From the NCBI GenBank assembly GCA_014695175.1, contig JACJNV010000088.1:1-38362 (forward strand): 38,362 nucleotides of DNA, in the 5' to 3' direction. The notes beneath the pieces were generated by a model. It was not told the origin of the DNA and ran no database searches. It saw nothing but the letters and a program-made list of their open reading frames with translations. This stretch comes from Microcoleus sp. FACHB-DQ6. GTDB taxonomy: Bacteria; Cyanobacteriota; Cyanobacteriia; Cyanobacteriales; Microcoleaceae. Positions 18,312-26,858 of the stretch are shown in pieces. A program made the translations under genes and the position numbers. Every line of letters begins with the position of its first letter. Position 1 is the first letter of the stretch.

Positions 18312-18434
18312 ACTCCTGCTGTTCTAGTTGAGTTTAACTTCGATCCGGGAATTCCCCAACAGGCTTCGAGCCATCTCTAGCTAGGCTGTTGATAAGTTTT
18401 TGCTCGTCCCGACTCTTGTTCTCTTGCCTGGGGT

Positions 18435-19139
18435 TCAGGATGCGGGCGGCTCGCTCGACGGCAATTTGGGTGTATTCTTGCCCGGAAGCATTTGTGCTTT
18501 CATCGCCGCCAACTCGGTATCCACATCGTCGGCACCTTCGAGAGAGAGAAACTTCTTTTCTAAATCATTAGTTCCGAGTTCTGCGATTGCTTCGGAGCGA
18601 GCTTCTAGCTGCATGACTTTCTCTTCCATCCGTTCAAACGCGCTCAAAGCGCTGCCGGTACTGAGATTGCCCATCATTTCTTGAAGCCTTTCCGACGATG
18701 CGGCCGATCGAGCTCGGGCAATGTACATATCTTTTTTAGATTTTGCCTCGGAAATTTTACTTTCGAGCGCCCGCATATTTTCTTTTAGTTTAGTCACAAC
18801 AGCGTTCTGTTGTCCGAGACTGGCTTTCATCGCCGTTGCCGTTTCTTGATAAGATTTCTTGCGCGTCAGAGCTTCCCGCGCCAAATTTTCCTCGCCTTTT
18901 TGCAAAGCTAGCTGCGCCCGCTGATGCCATTCTGCTGCTGTAGACTCAGCTTGGGAGCACTGGCGTTCAGTGCGTTTTTGAGCTGCAATCGCTCCTGCCA
19001 CAGCTTGTCTGAGCTGCACTAAATCTTCCTGCATATCCATTACAGCCTGTTCCAGAATTTTTTCTGGGTCTTCTGCTGCCCCGACCAAACTGTTAATATT
19101 GGCTCGAATCACTCGCCATAGGCGATCGAATAATCCCAT
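18435..19139 (-). CDS. PspA-like protein, paralogue of Vipp1
   Basis: 234 residues, PspA/IM30 family, beginning MGLFDRLWRVIRANINSLVG. It keeps the family blocks AEDPEKILEQAVMDMQEDLV, ALTRKKSYQETA and KISEAKSKKDMYIARA. It stops shortly after the helix DVDTELAAMKAQML with a brief Pro/Ser tail (PSSEPPAS), so it lacks the extra Vipp1 helix. It should therefore be the stress-type PspA, which oligomerises on damaged membranes. It is on the same strand as vipp1 and about 2.3 kb upstream of it, and the two probably arose by duplication, with the TnpB element now between them. No PspF/PspB/PspC regulators are in the window. Confidence 0.9.
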   Translation of the reverse strand: MGLFDRLWRVIRANINSLVGAAEDPEKILEQAVMDMQEDLVQLRQAVAGAIAAQKRTERQCSQAESTAAEWHQRAQLALQKGEENLAREALTRKKSYQETATAMKASLGQQNAVVTKLKENMRALESKISEAKSKKDMYIARARSAASSERLQEMMGNLSTGSALSAFERMEEKVMQLEARSEAIAELGTNDLEKKFLSLEGADDVDTELAAMKAQMLPGKNTPKLPSSEPPAS

Positions 19140-19286
19140 TTTGCCAGTCTCCCGATTTTCAACTTTAGAATTAAGACAGAGAAATCAGAATTAAAAACTA
19201 AAAATGAAAACTCCTCAATCGTCTTTTTAATTTTTAATTTTGAAATTTTAATTCCCTCTAAGTTAGGTCGTCATGATTATTTTTAA

Positions 19287-19314
19287 GATGGGTAGGGCGC
19301 GAGCATTACCCATC
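19287..19314. repeat. Perfect 8-bp hairpin between the SPOR-like gene and pspA
   Basis: GATGGGTA pairs with TACCCATC around a 12-base loop. Just after it an imperfect pair GTTGGG...CCCAAC (near 19330-19370) continues the palindromic character. There is no proper T-run, so it is not a convincing terminator. Confidence 0.6.
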
Positions 19315-19407
19315 AAAACTGAGCAAATGTTGGGTGAAGCGAAGCGGAGGGTTCGTGCCTCGGCCCAACCTACTCCCCGATCATTAGTTTAATTGTCTTT
19401 GCCTAAT

Positions 19408-20664
19408 TTATGGTTGATAGTATTGTGGCTTCACCCCTTTTTCTTGGAGTTCTTTCACCAAACGTTCTGCTGAGGCAGCATCGTTCAAAGCCCCCATTTG
19501 GATCTTGACACCCTTTGAGAAATTCCGCACGTAGGCATCGGGAACTGCTTTTCTGGCTTGCTGCAGCGATTTTTCGTCGGTGTAATCGGTGACAACGTAA
19601 TAGAAACCGTCGGCGGCCCGTGCAGGCCTTCCCAGGGGAGATGCTGCGGCTGGGGATGCTGCGGCTGGGGATGCTGTCGCCGGGGATGCTGCGGCTGGGG
19701 ATGCTGTCGCCGGAGATGTGGTGGCAGGCTGGGCTGGGGATGGTGTTGGAGGCAGTGTTGGCAGTGCCGGCACAGGCTGGGCAGCGCTAGGGCTGGGACT
19801 GGGAAGCAAAGCCGTACTCAGATTGTTGAGTCCTTGTTCCCTGCCTCTGGGGGGGTTGCCGTCTTCTGTAGGAATCGGCACAACCCCACTGGGGCCCGGA
19901 GGCGCTGCCGGATTGGGCGGGATTGATGCTTTGGGCGACGGCGAAGGAATCGGGCTGACTGTAGGCTTAACATTGCTGAGAGTGCTCAAATCTAGCTCCA
20001 CAAATTCCTTGGATACCAGATTTGGAGCTTTCGGCAGTTCCTTGGTGCTGGTATCTGAGATGGAAGTAGAGGCGGAACTGTCGCTTGAAGAGGGTGAGGT
20101 GCGATCGAGGAAACGGCTCAGGCCTGCCATCTTAACCAGATTTGACGGGTACATGACTGCGTAGCCCAAAGCTGTACACGACAGCAAAAACAGCAGCATG
20201 GAACTCAGTCCCAAGGGAGTTAACAAACTGGCGGCTAAACTGCGTTCTACCGTAGGCTCAGCTTTTGACTCGTCCAAACTTTCGATCAGTTTTTCGCTTG
20301 ATTCGAGATAATTGTTGGGTGCCAAGGCACTGCTAGATAATTTTGTCCCACCCCTGGTAGTTGCTAGCGGGGCATCGCCCTGAGTGCCGGCAATGGATAG
20401 GGGCAGCGATAGCGGCTGCTGGGTTTCCTCCGCAGTCTTCGGCGCCAAATTTTGGGCTAGCTGTTGCTCGGTTGTGGCTGTTTGCTTGCCGGTACGAACT
20501 GAGGGCGACACCCACTGTTCGGCGCGCCTCCTGTGCCTTCTGTATGTTGTCAGTTCTGCTTCTAGGTTTACATCTAGACTCCCCAGGACTGCTTGCAAAG
20601 CAGGCTTGATTGGGGTTGAAGAGGATTGATGATTTGGGGATTCAACCGAAGAACGCTTACTCAT
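19408..20664 (-). CDS. Single-pass membrane protein with Pro-rich linker and SPOR-like end
   Basis: About 418 residues from ATG 20664, which has an AGGAG site 8 bases ahead. The cytoplasmic N-terminus (1-150) is Ser/Gln-rich. One membrane helix follows (about 155-172, LLTPLGLSSMLLFLLSCTA), then a long, low-complexity Pro/Ser/Ala linker including about six 5-residue SPAA(A/T)-type repeats. The C-terminal 75 residues (FYYVVTDYTDEKSLQQARKA ... VKIQMGALNDAASAERLVKE) look like a SPOR-type peptidoglycan-binding domain. The layout resembles cell-division or envelope SPOR proteins, reaching through the periplasm to septal peptidoglycan. Homologues of this shape are common in cyanobacteria. The precise role is unknown. 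Confidence 0.82.
   Translation of the reverse strand: MSKRSSVESPNHQSSSTPIKPALQAVLGSLDVNLEAELTTYRRHRRRAEQWVSPSVRTGKQTATTEQQLAQNLAPKTAEETQQPLSLPLSIAGTQGDAPLATTRGGTKLSSSALAPNNYLESSEKLIESLDESKAEPTVERSLAASLLTPLGLSSMLLFLLSCTALGYAVMYPSNLVKMAGLSRFLDRTSPSSSDSSASTSISDTSTKELPKAPNLVSKEFVELDLSTLSNVKPTVSPIPSPSPKASIPPNPAAPPGPSGVVPIPTEDGNPPRGREQGLNNLSTALLPSPSPSAAQPVPALPTLPPTPSPAQPATTSPATASPAAASPATASPAAASPAAASPLGRPARAADGFYYVVTDYTDEKSLQQARKAVPDAYVRNFSKGVKIQMGALNDAASAERLVKELQEKGVKPQYYQP
19638..19730. repeat. 15-bp minisatellite inside the SPOR-like gene
   Basis: A unit close to GGGGATGCTGCGGCT recurs with ATGCTG at 19641, 19656, 19671, 19686 and 19701 and a degenerate sixth copy. Each unit is five codons, so copy number can change without breaking the frame. 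Confidence 0.85.
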
Positions 20665-21136
20665 TAGCAAAACTCCTACCGCCTCTGAATTAATTTTAAT
20701 GTTTTGATTGTAGAGATAAACAAGAAGCTTGAAAACTTGCCTATTTTATGATTAGCTACTTTTGGCGTCAATGCAACAGGGGCCCGATCGCCTGCTGTTA
20801 TCTTTTCATTTTCATTTTAATACTTAATTGTTGCTGTGTCCCGGAGGCAGCTTACCGAAACTCTCAGCAGCTTTTTGTATCCTGAGCTACCCCTTATTTG
20901 TAACCTCTCATACTGGTTGCACATTTGTACTTTTTCTTGATCCCTGACGGCTTTATAAAGTTTTAACCTTTGTTTTCACCTATACAATGAGCAACGACAG
21001 AGCTAATTGTTTCTATATATAACGAGATTATAAATAAATTATAAAATTAAATTATGCTCCGGGGATCGCTACAAGCCAGACAGAATAAAGGCTGGGAGGC
21101 TCTAAGGCAGGCTAGCTCTGCAAGGGAGAATTAGAG
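20665..21136. other. Divergent promoter region, 470 bp
   Basis: Lies between two divergently read genes, so it should hold both promoters. The right half is very AT-rich (21000-21055). A GGGAGAA-type ribosome site lies just before 21137. I see no recognisable small RNA; the Yfr1 core ACTCCTCACAC is absent. Confidence 0.5.
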
Positions 21137-21454
21137 ATGAAAATGATTTCCCTAAGAACTTTTATGCAAACCTCCTTAACTTCAGCTTGTGGTCACTGCC
21201 GTCACTATACCCCTGAGGGCAGACGCGGGGGTGTTTGCGCTTTACTAGGCGGACCGGTTCAAAGTCACTGGAAAGCTTGTGCTTTAGCGGTTTCGCCTTT
21301 TAGGTCATCTTGGGAAAACATAGAAGAAATTGGACTGTGGCCAGAATCGACTCTGATGCTGCAGGATGCCACCGTCACTCTTTCCGAGCGCAATTCCTGC
21401 CAGCTTACAGGCACAACGTTAACCGAAAAATCCGCAGCAGCAGTCTCAGTTTAG
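21137..21454 (+). CDS. Small Cys-motif protein, conserved in cyanobacteria
   Basis: 105 residues. The first half has the pattern SACGHCRHY, GRRGGVCALLGG, HWKACALAVSPF, which gives C-x2-C, then C, then C, with conserved His and Trp. Four cysteines spaced like this suggest a bound zinc ion or iron-sulfur cluster, as an inference. The C-terminal half is less regular. The start is ATG 21137, or ATG 21143 two codons in; the GGGAGAA upstream could serve either. I recall similar short proteins in many cyanobacteria but no assigned function. It is monocistronic, divergent from the SPOR-like gene and convergent with menB. Confidence 0.75.
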   Translation: MKMISLRTFMQTSLTSACGHCRHYTPEGRRGGVCALLGGPVQSHWKACALAVSPFRSSWENIEEIGLWPESTLMLQDATVTLSERNSCQLTGTTLTEKSAAAVSV

Positions 21455-21683
21455 TTAGTCGCCAGCAGGATAGGTCATACCATTTTCGATTTTCGATTTT
21501 CGATTGGGGAATCACTGATCAGTATCATGGTTTGGATCTGGCAAAGCAGTTTCATTCTTTTTGGGAACTGGTATCAATACTGACACTTTTGGACGATCGG
21601 GTGCATTTGGCTTTACTAACTCATAAAAATCAGCAGCATCTACTTTAATATGAGCGCACAAAAAAACTGATTTCTCCATCCAG

Positions 21684-22517
21684 CTATGGCAGCCAAGGAT
21701 ATTGACTAAAATCAGGTTGCCGTTTTTCCAAAAAGGCTTGTTTGCCTTCGGCGCCTTCCTGGGTCATATAGTACAGCAAAGTGGCATTTCCCGCCAGTTC
21801 TTGCAAACCGGCTTGACCGTCGCAGTCGGCATTAAAAGCGGATTTCAAGCAGCGAATCGCGATCGGACTTTTTTCGAGAATTTCCGCAGCCCACTGAATC
21901 CCTTCTAGTTCTAGTTGCTCGACGGGCACGACGCAGTTGACTAAACCCATTTCTAGGGCTTGCTGCGCGCTGTACTGGCGACACAAAAACCAAATTTCTC
22001 TGGCTTTTTTCTGGCCGACTACTCGGGCGAGATAGCTAGCTCCGAAACCACCGTCGAAACTGCCGACTTTGGGGCCGGTCTGTCCGAAAATAGCATTGTC
22101 AGCAGCGATCGTCAAGTCGCAAATTAAGTGCAGAACGTGACCGCCTCCAATTGCGTAGCCTGCAACTAAAGCAATTACAACTTTGGGCATCGATCGAATC
22201 AACTTCTGCAAGTCGAGCACGTTCAACCGGGGTATGCCACCTTCGTCTACATATCCCGCCGAACCCCGCACGCTTTGGTCGCCGCCGGCGCAAAAGGCGT
22301 ATTTGCCGTCTGTATGAGGCCCCGCACCGGTAAACAGGACAACGCCGATTTTTGTGTCTTCGCGGGCATCAGTAAAGGCATCGCACAGTTCCAGCACGGT
22401 TTTGGGACGGAAAGCGTTCCGTTTGTGAGGTCGATTGATGGTAATTTTGGCGGTGCCACCACTTTTGTGATAGAGAATGTCTTCGTAGGTTTTGGCGGTT
22501 TGCCATTCAATTTGCAT
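21684..22517 (-). CDS. menB: 1,4-dihydroxy-2-naphthoyl-CoA synthase
   Basis: 277 residues from ATG 22517. MenB closes the second ring of phylloquinone by an intramolecular Claisen condensation of o-succinylbenzoyl-CoA. It is a crotonase-fold protein with the MenB-specific blocks [31 protein letters not shown] (oxyanion-hole loop) and [20 protein letters not shown]. Further blocks are [36 protein letters not shown] and the C-terminal [16 protein letters not shown]. Phylloquinone is the photosystem I A1 electron carrier in cyanobacteria. The gene is not with other men genes, as is common in this phylum. A TTG two codons upstream is less likely as the start. Confidence 0.95.
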   Translation of the reverse strand: MQIEWQTAKTYEDILYHKSGGTAKITINRPHKRNAFRPKTVLELCDAFTDAREDTKIGVVLFTGAGPHTDGKYAFCAGGDQSVRGSAGYVDEGGIPRLNVLDLQKLIRSMPKVVIALVAGYAIGGGHVLHLICDLTIAADNAIFGQTGPKVGSFDGGFGASYLARVVGQKKAREIWFLCRQYSAQQALEMGLVNCVVPVEQLELEGIQWAAEILEKSPIAIRCLKSAFNADCDGQAGLQELAGNATLLYYMTQEGAEGKQAFLEKRQPDFSQYPWLP

Positions 22518-22646
22518 AATCAATCAATTTGAGATTTGAGATTGAGCTGAGTCAATCAAGGCAGCGACAAGTAGCTTTTAGATTTTAGAGGCATTCGGTT
22601 CAATGGGATACAAGGGTCGATCGACTCTTGCCAAAAAAAATAAAGC

Positions 22647-22685
22647 GGGACTTAGGCCGAAACCAGGTTTTTTACGAACATACGC
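22647..22685. repeat. Half copy of a dispersed palindromic repeat
   Basis: GGGACTTA, then GAAACC(A)GGTTTTTT and ACGA, matches the left arm of the inverted-repeat element at 26859-26967. Confidence 0.6.
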
Positions 22686-22825
22686 CGTGCAACGCTCTTG
22701 GTAGGGGTTAACAACCCGGTTTTTGAGGGTAAGAGCGCCCAATTCCCATGTCAAATGGAAACAGCGTCAACTCCTCCAAATCCTCTCTCACTACTTTTAC
22801 GGCTCCAAAATTTATATGCGCTGGA

Positions 22826-23422
22826 TTATTGGCGGTCTAAAATACCGAGCAGGTGCTTTGCTGCTTTGCCAAATACCGGATCGCGCGACTCGAAAAAGCT
22901 GGGATCGAGTAAAGCTTGAACTTCGCCAAAAGCTTGTGAGTCGAGGGTTCCTTCTTTAGTAAATAAAGTGTCTAGGACTGCAATGTGTCTGGAGTCGAGG
23001 CCGAGCCGATTTGCGATCGACTGTAAGTACATTTGCTCGCGCATATCGATGTGTCCGTCGGCCGCTGACATTTCGTAGCCGGAACCGATGAGCAAAAGCT
23101 TTTCTGATTCTGAGAAGAAAGCTGTCAGGGTTAGCAATTCCGTGGGGTTGAAGTAAACCTGCTGTTTGGATACTCCTTTGACAAGGCGCTGAATTAGTTC
23201 TACCCGATCGCGGTCGCCGCTGGCAAAGGCTTTGAGAGTCTTTTGCAGCCGTTCTTCTTCTTCAACTGCGATCGTCCTGTCAATAATCATCACTCCGCGC
23301 AGGATGGAAATCAGAGCAGTCACAAACACTACCAAAGGAGTGATATCTTGTTCGCGCAGCTTTTGTCGGCTAATGCGGCACAACAGCTCAACAATTTCAG
23401 TGGTTATCCTGGTGGTGTCCAT
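22826..23422 (-). CDS. TerB-like domain protein
   Basis: 198 residues. The C-terminal half (about 85-185) is a TerB/DjlA-type helical domain. It has LLTLTAFFSESEKLLLIGSG, the acidic loop SAADGHIDMREQMYL (D-G-x-I-D-x-x-E, a likely metal site) and the second pair LDTLFTKEG. The N-terminal half has a moderately hydrophobic helix (LVVFVTALISILRGVMII) and a charged linker. TerB-like domains occur in tellurite-resistance and stress systems and in many cyanobacterial proteins of unknown role. No other ter genes are near. It is divergent from tadA, with about 78 bp between them. Confidence 0.8.
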   Translation of the reverse strand: MDTTRITTEIVELLCRISRQKLREQDITPLVVFVTALISILRGVMIIDRTIAVEEEERLQKTLKAFASGDRDRVELIQRLVKGVSKQQVYFNPTELLTLTAFFSESEKLLLIGSGYEMSAADGHIDMREQMYLQSIANRLGLDSRHIAVLDTLFTKEGTLDSQAFGEVQALLDPSFFESRDPVFGKAAKHLLGILDRQ

Positions 23423-23500
23423 AATTAAAAATGACTTTCTATTAAGCTGTAATGTAACTTTCTTTCTCGATCTTAAGTTTTTGTGTTACGTAGGTATGAC

Positions 23501-24001
23501 GTGAATTCTAAAACTGAGCCATTGTCTATTAGTGATACTACTTATTTTATTCACAAACGCTGGATGGCTAGGGCTGTGGAGCTGGCACAAGCAGCGGGTG
23601 ATGCGGGTGAAGTACCCGTGGGTGCTGCAATAGTTGACGGTACTGGCAAATTGATTGCCGAAGCGCAAAATCGGCGAGAGCGAGACTGCGATCCTACTGC
23701 TCACGCTGAAATCTTGGCTTTGCGGGCGGCCGGCCAAGTTTTGCAAGACTGGCATCTTAACCAATGCACGCTCTACGTAACGCTAGAGCCTTGCCCGATG
23801 TGCGCTGGTGCGATCGTCCAAGCTCGGATTGGTCTGCTGGTATACGGAGCAGATGACCCGAAAACGGGCACGATTCGGACTGCGGCTAATATTCCCGATA
23901 GCGCGCATTCGTGTCACCGCTTAGAAGTCCTCGGCGGTATTATGGAGTCTGTTTGCCGCGATCGGTTGCTTTCTTGGTTTGAAGCACGGCGGAAAAATTA
24001 A
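23501..24001 (+). CDS. tadA: tRNA-specific adenosine-34 deaminase
   Basis: About 166 residues from GTG 23501 (a GTG at 23483 is the longest alternative; the first ATG, 23564, would cut into helix 1). The enzyme converts A34 to inosine in tRNA-Arg(ACG). The zinc-deaminase signatures are intact: PTAHAEILAL (His ligand plus catalytic Glu) and EPCPMCAGAI (two Cys ligands). The N-terminus HKRWMARAVELAQAAGDAGE matches TadA helix 1, and GADDPKTGTI and the C-terminal helix follow. The gene is essential in most bacteria. It is followed at about 280 bp by the acyltransferase. Confidence 0.92.
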   Translation: MNSKTEPLSISDTTYFIHKRWMARAVELAQAAGDAGEVPVGAAIVDGTGKLIAEAQNRRERDCDPTAHAEILALRAAGQVLQDWHLNQCTLYVTLEPCPMCAGAIVQARIGLLVYGADDPKTGTIRTAANIPDSAHSCHRLEVLGGIMESVCRDRLLSWFEARRKN

Positions 24002-24284
24002 CAGGTAAAATTTTTTACTCTCTTCTGGGCGATGTTTAATCGAAATTGACCCTTTAACTGGAATAATAGATCCGTAATTGCCCGCTCAAGCTTTCGAGGC
24101 GGCCGACTGCTCTGCATTAGTGCTGTCCGGTTGGCTGAGGTTTTACCTGTTAGAGATTATCTCTTGCGGGCGCGATCGCTCGATCGGTACAAGGCCAATA
24201 GCAAAAGTGTCCCGACCCAAAAACTAAAGATTTGTCCAATCACTTACTTTAGACTTGAGATCTCGAGAAAGCAGCTTAATTGCT

Positions 24285-25013
24285 ATGCCCCACACCGCCA
24301 CGATCGCCGTTGAGTCCAGTAAATCATCTCTAGTGAAGCCAATGCCTGCCAAGGTAGCATCTAATACCTCTCGCGTTTCTCCTTGGTTAACCTCCTTGCT
24401 CTATCCGCTAGGTCACTATGTTGTCCTACCGTTTCATTTTGGCAAGATTGAGATCACCGGACAGGAGCACTTGCCGAAAGACGGGCCTGTCATCTTAGCC
24501 CCTACGCACAGATCCCGGTGGGATGCCCTGATGATGCCCTATTCAACTGGACAGAAGGTGACTGGACGCGATTTGCGGTTTATGGTAACTGCTGATGAAG
24601 TGAAAGGACTGCAAGGTTGGTTCATCAGAAATTTGGGAGGGTTTCCTGTGGATCTCAAGCATCCGGCAATTGGCAGTCTCCGTTATGGGGTGGAACTACT
24701 CCTCGACAAGGAAATGTTGGTGATTTTTCCCGAAGGCGGTATTTTTCAGGATGGCGAAGTTCATCCGATTAAGCCGGGATTGGCGCGTTTGGCAATGCAA
24801 GCAGAGTTGAGCAAACCGGGTTTGGGGGTGAAAATTGTACCGATGAGTATCCGCTATCGCCCGCGCATTCCTAAATGGGGTTGTCAGGTAAAAATTGCGA
24901 TCGGTGCTCCGATTTCCGTGGCGGATTATGCCAATGGTGGCGGTGGTAAAAAAGAAGCACGATTGTTGACAGCCGATCTCGAAATGGCTCTTAAAAAGCT
25001 TGATGAAAGTTGA
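24285..25013 (+). CDS. 1-acyl-glycerol-3-phosphate acyltransferase (PlsC family)
   Basis: About 242 residues from ATG 24285; a TTG ten codons upstream is less likely. It acylates lysophosphatidic acid to phosphatidic acid at the membrane. The PlsC blocks are present: THRSRWDAL (the H-x4-D catalytic motif), a GGFPVD segment, FPEGGIF (acceptor-phosphate binding) and VPMSIRY. The N-terminal 45 residues are less conserved. A short hydrophobic stretch, LLYPLGHYVVLPF, probably docks it to the membrane. Cyanobacteria carry several PlsC paralogues, so the acyl-chain preference is open. Confidence 0.9.
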   Translation: MPHTATIAVESSKSSLVKPMPAKVASNTSRVSPWLTSLLYPLGHYVVLPFHFGKIEITGQEHLPKDGPVILAPTHRSRWDALMMPYSTGQKVTGRDLRFMVTADEVKGLQGWFIRNLGGFPVDLKHPAIGSLRYGVELLLDKEMLVIFPEGGIFQDGEVHPIKPGLARLAMQAELSKPGLGVKIVPMSIRYRPRIPKWGCQVKIAIGAPISVADYANGGGGKKEARLLTADLEMALKKLDES

Positions 25014-25130
25014 GAAGAAGGAAGTTCGGCAACGGATTCTGTAACGGATGTAACGGATGTCAGGAAGAAGGAAGAAGGAAGTTGGCAACGGATTCTGTAA
25101 CGGATGTCAGGAAGAAGGAAGAAGGAATTA
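25014..25130. repeat. Purine-rich tandem repeat, about 2 x 50 bp
   Basis: Begins right after the acyltransferase stop. Copies at 25020-25076 and 25077-25127 share GGCAACGGATTCTGTAACGG and GAAGAAGGAAGAA. The first copy has an extra internal TAACGGATG. The region is almost purely purine on the plus strand at its edges. Confidence 0.85.
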
Positions 25131-25133
25131 TGA

Positions 25134-25139
25134 TATAAT
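25134..25139 (+). promoter_or_regulatory. Putative -10 box
   Basis: TATAAT within TATGATATAATG, about 70 bp before the hypothetical gene at 25210. No good -35 box is visible because the upstream DNA is the purine-rich repeat. Confidence 0.4.
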
Positions 25140-25209
25140 GTTTTAGGGTGCTGTCGAGAGCTGCACCACTTGTTTTGCTTGGTTATATATGTATTAAAAG
25201 TCAGGATTA

Positions 25210-25578
25210 ATGGGTTGTGCTTTGAACTTTAAGCCTGGTCAAATTGTCAGTTTAGAATGTGGAGATGCGTGCCTGCATTCCGAGGTAATCCAAGTGGTTG
25301 AGGCACGTCAAGTTTGTTGGGTGCGCCCTTTGATGTTAGTTGTATCGGCGTCGGGGAAGGATTTATCGGAAGAATACACTTTATCCGATTTGCGAGATGG
25401 TGCTGATTTGCTGTGGCCGCTGAGCTTGTTTCGGGAGGCTTTTGATACTGAGGTAATTTCACTGTTGACTGAGTTGCACTCTCTGGATGCTGATAAAAAG
25501 GATGGTGCGATCGCATCTCGGCAACTTAGAGATTTTGTCGATCGAGTTTGGGAAGCTTTTCCCAGTGCTTTTCATTAA
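25210..25578 (+). CDS. Conserved hypothetical protein (cyanobacterial)
   Basis: 122 residues, soluble, no signal peptide. It opens MGCALNFKPGQIVSLECGDA, suggesting a small beta-barrel: strands with a Gly-rich turn, then VIQVVEARQVCWVRPLMLVV. It ends in two amphipathic helices (SLFREAFDTEVISLLTEL and RQLRDFVDRVWEAFP). The codon pattern and HIP1 sites match its neighbours, so it is very likely real. I recall proteins of this type only from cyanobacteria and know no function. It is followed by a hairpin-rich repeat. Confidence 0.7.
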   Translation: MGCALNFKPGQIVSLECGDACLHSEVIQVVEARQVCWVRPLMLVVSASGKDLSEEYTLSDLRDGADLLWPLSLFREAFDTEVISLLTELHSLDADKKDGAIASRQLRDFVDRVWEAFPSAFH

Positions 25579-25604
25579 GCAGATATCCGGTGTTTTGTCT
25601 ATTA

Positions 25605-25697
25605 GTCCGCCAGGGGTTGAAAACCCCTGTCTAATAGCTAAAGTCCTCTTGCATAGGACTGATACCCTCTTGATTCTTCAGTCCGCGCAGGCGGACT
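25605..25697. repeat. Multi-hairpin dispersed repeat, copy A
   Basis: Three successive hairpins: CAGGGGTT/AACCCCTG (25611-25629), AGTCCT/AGGACT (25642-25660) and AGTCCGC/GCGGACT (25680-25697). Between the first two lies CTAATAGCTAA. The first two hairpins and the linker recur at 32982-33029. Confidence 0.8.
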
Positions 25698-25759
25698 TCG
25701 TTTGTCGAGAAGCGATTTCAATCGCCCAATTTTCTTTTCGCTTTTCGCGGACTATTATA

Positions 25760-26524
25760 CTAAAATACAGCGTGTGAAAGCTCTTCGGGGTTGAGATTAT
25801 TGTGAATAACTTTACCGTCGCGGAACCAGACAACGCGGCGAGTTTGACGCGCCACTTCGGGTTCGTGCGTTACCATAACAACAGTCATGCCGCTTTCATT
25901 GAATTCTGTAAAAATATCCATTACTTCTTGAGTAGTTTTTGTATCCAATGCACCAGTCGGTTCATCAGCCAGCAACAACACGGGACGGTTGACAATAGCC
26001 CTGGCGATCGCAACCCGCTGCTGCTGTCCTCCTGATAGTTGATTCGGTCTGTTTTGCAGCCGACTTTGCAGGCCTACTTTTGTTAAAGCATCTACTCCCC
26101 GTTCGCGTCTTTCTGCTGCGGGAATGCCGGCATAAACCATCGGTAACATGACATTTTCTAATGCTGTCAATTGAGGCAACAGGTGAAATTGTTGGAAGAC
26201 AAAACCTAATTTTAAATTGCGAATTCCGGCTAATTCTCCTTCGGGCATTTGGGCGACATCTACGCCGTCTAAGTAGTAACTGCCGCTCGTAGGTCGATCG
26301 AGACAGCCGATAATATTCATAGCTGTAGATTTGCCCGATCCCGATGCGCCCATAATCGAGCAATATTCTCCTTGTCTTACGGTCAAGCTGACGCCGTTTA
26401 AGGCGCGAACTTCCAGGTCGCCAATCCCGTAAACTTTTGTTACCTCTTCCAGACCGACAACAACGGGCTTTGAGAGGACTTGCGGGTCGAGGTCTTGGTA
26501 TGTATCGGTTTGTAGTTCAGGCAT
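25760..26524 (-). CDS. ABC transporter ATPase, MacB/LolD type
   Basis: 254 residues. All ABC motifs are present: Walker [10 protein letters not shown], the Q-loop FVFQQFHLL, the signature [14 protein letters not shown], Walker [13 protein letters not shown] and the switch His in MVTHEP. The pattern [20 protein letters not shown] and [20 protein letters not shown] places it with the MacB/LolD/DevA group. Members work with an FtsX-like permease to move lipoproteins, peptides or glycolipids across the envelope. No permease or membrane-fusion gene is beside it, so the partner is elsewhere. The N-terminus is about 20 residues longer than in LolD. Confidence 0.9.
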   Translation of the reverse strand: MPELQTDTYQDLDPQVLSKPVVVGLEEVTKVYGIGDLEVRALNGVSLTVRQGEYCSIMGASGSGKSTAMNIIGCLDRPTSGSYYLDGVDVAQMPEGELAGIRNLKLGFVFQQFHLLPQLTALENVMLPMVYAGIPAAERRERGVDALTKVGLQSRLQNRPNQLSGGQQQRVAIARAIVNRPVLLLADEPTGALDTKTTQEVMDIFTEFNESGMTVVMVTHEPEVARQTRRVVWFRDGKVIHNNLNPEELSHAVF

Positions 26525-26636
26525 TTTTTTTTCTGTGCGATCGACACAACTAACTACTAACTTAACACTTCTTATCGGTTTTGGCGGCTGGAGTGGCGAT
26601 CGTTTGGACGCTAATTTCAGTATCAGGCGTCAATCG

Positions 26637-26667
26637 ATTTTAGATTTTAGATTTTAGATTTTAGATT
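26637..26667. repeat. 7-bp microsatellite (ATTTTAG, four copies)
   Basis: ATTTTAG is repeated four times head to tail, with a partial fifth unit. Confidence 0.9.
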
Positions 26668-26858
26668 GAAGCATTGACCCCACGGATAAATTAGGGGGCT
26701 TGTTTATCGGATACAGGTTTTTTATCACTCCACGGATGAATCGGGGCTTGTATCCTGGATGCTTTCGGTCATTGCAAATGCAGCGGAGTAGAGTGAACCA
26801 ATCCCAAAGAATCGAGATTGCTTCGCGCCTTTAAACAAGTCGAACAAGTTGTAATTAT

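Larger units (their letters stand above)
16985..18325 (-). mobile_element. Solo-TnpB IS200/IS605-type element (limits approximate)
   Basis: The element is marked by two same-orientation imperfect hairpins, at 17001-17031 and 18281-18311, enclosing a tnpB gene without tnpA. Such elements end in subterminal hairpins rather than inverted repeats and make no target duplication, so the exact limits cannot be read from one copy. It sits between the pspA-like gene and vipp1 without breaking either. Confidence 0.7.

Noticed and set aside
19287..19314. Terminator after the SPOR-like gene
   Set aside because: The hairpin is strong, but no T-run follows on either strand.
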